Assembly: GCA_011317545.1 (NCBI GenBank)
Contig: WUJK01000009.1
Location: 1,798,001 to 1,862,000, forward strand
Length of the DNA stretch: 64,000 nt
Direction of reading: 5' to 3'
From: Coniella vitis
Lineage: Eukaryota > Ascomycota > Sordariomycetes > Diaporthales > Schizoparmaceae
Shown: positions 60,880 to 64,000 of the stretch, piece by piece
Position numbering within the stretch: the stretch's first letter is position 1
Layout of the letters: each line of letters starts with the position of its first letter
Program-made: the position numbers and the translations under genes
The notes under the pieces: model-generated
What the model was told of the DNA's origin: nothing
Seen by the model: only the letters and a program-made list of their open reading frames with translations
Databases searched by the model: none

Positions 60880-62625
60880 ATGCGTCTGACGCGCCGGCTG
60901 CTCACCCTGCTGGTCCTGTGCTGCACCGTCATCTTCCTCGTTCGCTACCGTGCCAACGTCGAAAACACAATCATCGAAAAGACCTTTGATGCGGTAGCTT
61001 ACGCACACGCCGTCGAGGAGGAGGCTGCCTCGAAGCTGGCCAAGTTTCAGCTGCCACAGGTTATCCTTCCATTCGGCGGTGGCGACAGCAGCAGCAGCAA
61101 TGTCGACAACGAAAATGATCAATCATCCTCCTCCTCCTCTGCCGCCTCCTCCTCCAACAACCCTCTCCACCCATTGACGACGCAAAAAGCCGCCGACGGC
61201 AGCGAAATCACAAGCGTGGGTGCCTTTTGGGCAAAATGGAGCAAAATAATACACGACGCTCGTCCGGATGTCCCCAAGATAACCCTCAGCGGGCACGCTC
61301 AGACGCAGAGCCCCCCGCCGGGCCAGTTGACGCGCCAACCATACCACGACCACGTTCGCCAGTCCTTGGTGCAGCTTGCGCCGCTCCAAGCTGCCCATCA
61401 GCAATTCATTGAGCATCTCGAAGGTGAATTTGGGGACGGGCACCCCAGCAACGCCTCCACCACGCCCTCCATCTCCTCGACTTCGTCGCTTTCGCCCTTC
61501 CCCCCACGCTATTGGAAGGGCATTGATGTTTTCAAGGGCCGTGGCATCGTTATGGTTGGCGGCGGTGAATACTTTGGCCCAGCCATCATCAGTCTCCACA
61601 TGCTGCGCCGCACAGGCAGCACGCTCCCTGTTGAAATCTTTGTCCCTAACGACGACGAGTACGAAGAGGAACTATGCACAAAGTACCTCGACAAGCTCAA
61701 CGCCAAGTGCGTCGTCCTCTCGCATATTCTTGACCAGAGTCCCATCAAGACGAGCAGTGACGGCGACGCGGACATGAAAATTACCCATTACCAGCTCAAA
61801 TCCCTCGCCCTCCTCCTCTCCTCCTTTTCCGACGCCCTGCTCCTCGACAGCGACAGCATTCCGCTCGCCGACCCCGCGACCGCCATCTTCGCTTCGGACC
61901 CTTACACTTCGCGCGGCACCATTGTCTGGCCCGACTTCTGGAAAGCAACCGAAAGCCCCAAATTTTGGTCCATTATCGGCCGCTCAGCCTTTCCCGAGTT
62001 CTTACCCGCTACATCCAGCGAAGCAGGCCAGTTCGCCATCAATAAAGCAACCCATATCGCCCCGTTACTCCTCGCAACCTACTACAACATTTTTGGGCCC
62101 GACCACTACTACCCCCTACTCTCCCAGGGCGCCCTCGGTCAAGGTGACAAGGAAACTTTCCTCGCCGCCGCCGTAGCCCTCAATGCATCCTATTACCGTG
62201 TCAAGACCCCCGTCGCTTCTCTGGGTCGCTGGGACGGCCTCACGGAGCGCGCAACCGCCATGGTGCAGCACTCAGCCGCCGACGACTACCGGTACCTTTC
62301 CGGCGCTGCCTCCACTTCTTCCTCTCCACCCCTGCGCAACACAATCAAGCCGTTGTTTCTGCACAGCAACACGCCCAAGATGAATGCGGGGCACCTGGTA
62401 GACGAAGGGGATTTGACTGCTGCGACGGACCACACGACGCGGTTACGGTTGTTGGGGAATAGGGATGCGCTTGTGAAGCAGTTTGGATTCGATGTGGAGG
62501 AGAGTTTGTGGGATTTGCTGGTGCAGACAGGTTGCGAGTTGCAAGGGGTTGTGGAGGAGTGGAAGAAGAGGGAGAATATGTGTGCGAGGTTGGAGGAGCA
62601 TCATAGGGCTGTATTTGGGTCGTGA
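60880..62625 (+). CDS. GT71-type mannosyltransferase (MNN1/MNN2 family)
   Basis: Single-exon gene of 581 residues, a type II membrane protein: MRLTRRLLTLLVLCCTVIFLVRY gives a basic start and one membrane anchor, as in Golgi glycosyltransferases. A Ser/Asn-rich stem (about 65-210) precedes the catalytic domain, which starts with YWKGIDVFKGRGIVMVGGGEYF (about 211-232). Then come LRRTGSTLPVEIFVP, and LLLDSDSIPLADPA with the DxD-type motif DSD at 323-325, IVWPDFWKATESPKFW, SSEAGQFAINK and QGDKETFLAAA. These match alpha-mannosyltransferases of GT71, which extend mannan or N-glycan side chains. Whether the linkage is alpha-1,2 or alpha-1,3 cannot be decided by eye. No intron is needed. Confidence 0.9.
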   Translation: MRLTRRLLTLLVLCCTVIFLVRYRANVENTIIEKTFDAVAYAHAVEEEAASKLAKFQLPQVILPFGGGDSSSSNVDNENDQSSSSSSAASSSNNPLHPLTTQKAADGSEITSVGAFWAKWSKIIHDARPDVPKITLSGHAQTQSPPPGQLTRQPYHDHVRQSLVQLAPLQAAHQQFIEHLEGEFGDGHPSNASTTPSISSTSSLSPFPPRYWKGIDVFKGRGIVMVGGGEYFGPAIISLHMLRRTGSTLPVEIFVPNDDEYEEELCTKYLDKLNAKCVVLSHILDQSPIKTSSDGDADMKITHYQLKSLALLLSSFSDALLLDSDSIPLADPATAIFASDPYTSRGTIVWPDFWKATESPKFWSIIGRSAFPEFLPATSSEAGQFAINKATHIAPLLLATYYNIFGPDHYYPLLSQGALGQGDKETFLAAAVALNASYYRVKTPVASLGRWDGLTERATAMVQHSAADDYRYLSGAASTSSSPPLRNTIKPLFLHSNTPKMNAGHLVDEGDLTAATDHTTRLRLLGNRDALVKQFGFDVEESLWDLLVQTGCELQGVVEEWKKRENMCARLEEHHRAVFGS

Positions 62626-64000
62626 ACAGCCGGCCGGGACAGGGTAAAAGAAGGCGAAGAGGACCAAGAGGAAGAGGAGAACAAGAAAAGGGAATACATG
62701 ACATGTGATATATGAACACGACTAGGAGTTGAGCTCTCTTTCCTTTCTCATACTGTTTGGTTTTGGGTTTTGGGTTCTTCCTTTTTAGGCAGGTAGACAG
62801 GTGAGGAATATCATACTATATATATAAGGTAGATTTATATTTCTAGATGTTTTACATGTATACCAGAAGATTGCGAAACATAAATGCTGCGATATTCTGT
62901 ATGTGATGATCTTATAAGACTGTGCGTATTGCAATATGCTCCAAATAAAGAAAAGCTGGTAAATGGTTCACCGATAACAGTAGTCTATAATACAACAAAC
63001 TTTGCAATTAGATATATTGGTCGCACGTTTTATAATATACGACCATTGACGCCTTGATACTCCTTCCCGAAGGCTGTTATGGGAATAAGGAGCAAGCACC
63101 AATGAGCACGAACTTGAGGATTGAAATAAAATAAAAAAAAAAGAGGAAAAAAAAGACAAGACAAGATGCGCCACTATGAATATTTATCCTGCTATACAAA
63201 TTTCAAATCTTTTTACTGTCTATAAACGCGTCTCTCTCCCGCGCCTCTATATTCTAAACCTCTAATGATATACATTTCATTGGCTTTATAATACTTAAGA
63301 TTCCCTCCCTCCCTACCCCTTCACCCTTATATAACTGACTACACATGGTCACCAATGTTAACGTGCCAGTATAGAAGAGAATAATATACTATTTGGTTTT
63401 TATATATATCTATATTATTACCTAAATTATATACATTGTATTACTAAACCTTCCTCGCTATCACTCTCTCCAAACGCCCCATCCAAGTCCCTCAATATTC
63501 TCTAATTTCCCAAATCATTATTCGTTCACCTTTTGGGGAGAAGGGGGTGGGGGGCAGTCCACCATAGATACAAGATTTAGTAATAACCTTATTTTTTTTT
63601 TTTTTTTTGATTCCTTCTCATTCTTCCCAAGACAGACTTTTATATTATGCAGATCTACAATATCGATAAAAGAGAGGAAAGTTGAGATGTGAAATGAATA
63701 GAAGAGAACAGAGAGAAAGATGAAATCTGTCGTAGTTTCATTTGTTTTGCCTTGTTAAGTCAATCTTTGAAACTTACCTTTATCTCTTCATTCTACCCCT
63801 TTCAGAACTGGGAGGGGGGAGAAGGCTAAGTTCTTTGTCTTGCACTGTGATTGGCCTTAATCTCTCGGAGACCGTTTGCTATTTGATTGTTTGTTGTTAT
63901 GGTGGGAGGACAAGGGCGAGGCCAGCTGTCTGTATTTTGGGGCACGGGGGGGGAGCGCTATATTGCTTCTCATTACCCGGGTAGTTCAGGACATGGCCAT
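62626..64000. other. AT-rich spacer to the window end
   Basis: About 1.4 kb with many TATA and AT stretches (for example 62817-62827 and 63405-63435), a T run near 63591 and a G run near 63948. It begins with the 3' region of the mannosyltransferase gene. No coding feature was found before the window edge. Confidence 0.5.

Overview
This window is nuclear DNA of a filamentous ascomycete (Pezizomycotina), most likely a Sordariomycete. The reasons are short introns (57-236 bases, mostly GTRAGT...YAG), a COT-1/NDR kinase with the layout known from Neurospora, an ascomycete-type laccase ending in DSGI, an EglC-type GPI-anchored GH17 glucanase, and long gene-poor spacers. No rRNA, tRNA, CRISPR array or intact transposon was recognised by eye. 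All gene models were assembled by hand from reading frame, splice-site phase and family knowledge.

Layout. 1-10.3 kb: gene-poor, rich in a short motif (TACTATGTA / TACATAGTA). 10.3-12.8 kb: a Clg1/PHO80-like cyclin with a long pyrimidine-rich leader. 15.7-18.5 kb: a convergent pair, a FAM192A/Fyv6 nuclear protein (+) and mitochondrial Tim54 (-). 20.7-22.9 kb: cot-1 NDR kinase (+). 23.9-24.6 kb: splicing factor SF3A2/Prp11 (-). 26.7-27.6 kb: a four-helix MARVEL-like membrane protein (-). 29.9-31.1 kb: GH17 glucanase (-). 34.4-35.4 kb: a tentative His/Gln-rich protein (+). 36.3-38.3 kb: MFS sugar transporter (-). 41.4-41.8 kb: a tiny CHZ-type histone-chaperone-like protein (-), divergent from a thiolase-like protein at 43.0-45.2 kb (+). 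48.7-49.4 kb: a small secreted protein with dibasic sites (+). 54.5-57.0 kb: laccase (+). 58.1-59.7 kb: Mn-type CDF transporter (-). 60.9-62.6 kb: GT71-type mannosyltransferase (+).

The content is mainly housekeeping: splicing (Prp11, and Fyv6 if the yeast role is shared), mitochondrial import (Tim54), polarity and cell-cycle control (COT-1, cyclin), wall and glycoprotein work (GH17, GT71, laccase) and transport (MFS, CDF). No biosynthetic cluster or defence system was found. The most unusual feature is the dispersed motif: at least 25 exact copies by eye, all outside the predicted coding exons, against about 0.5 expected by chance for a 9-mer counted on both strands. Simple-sequence tracts lie in several leaders and introns.
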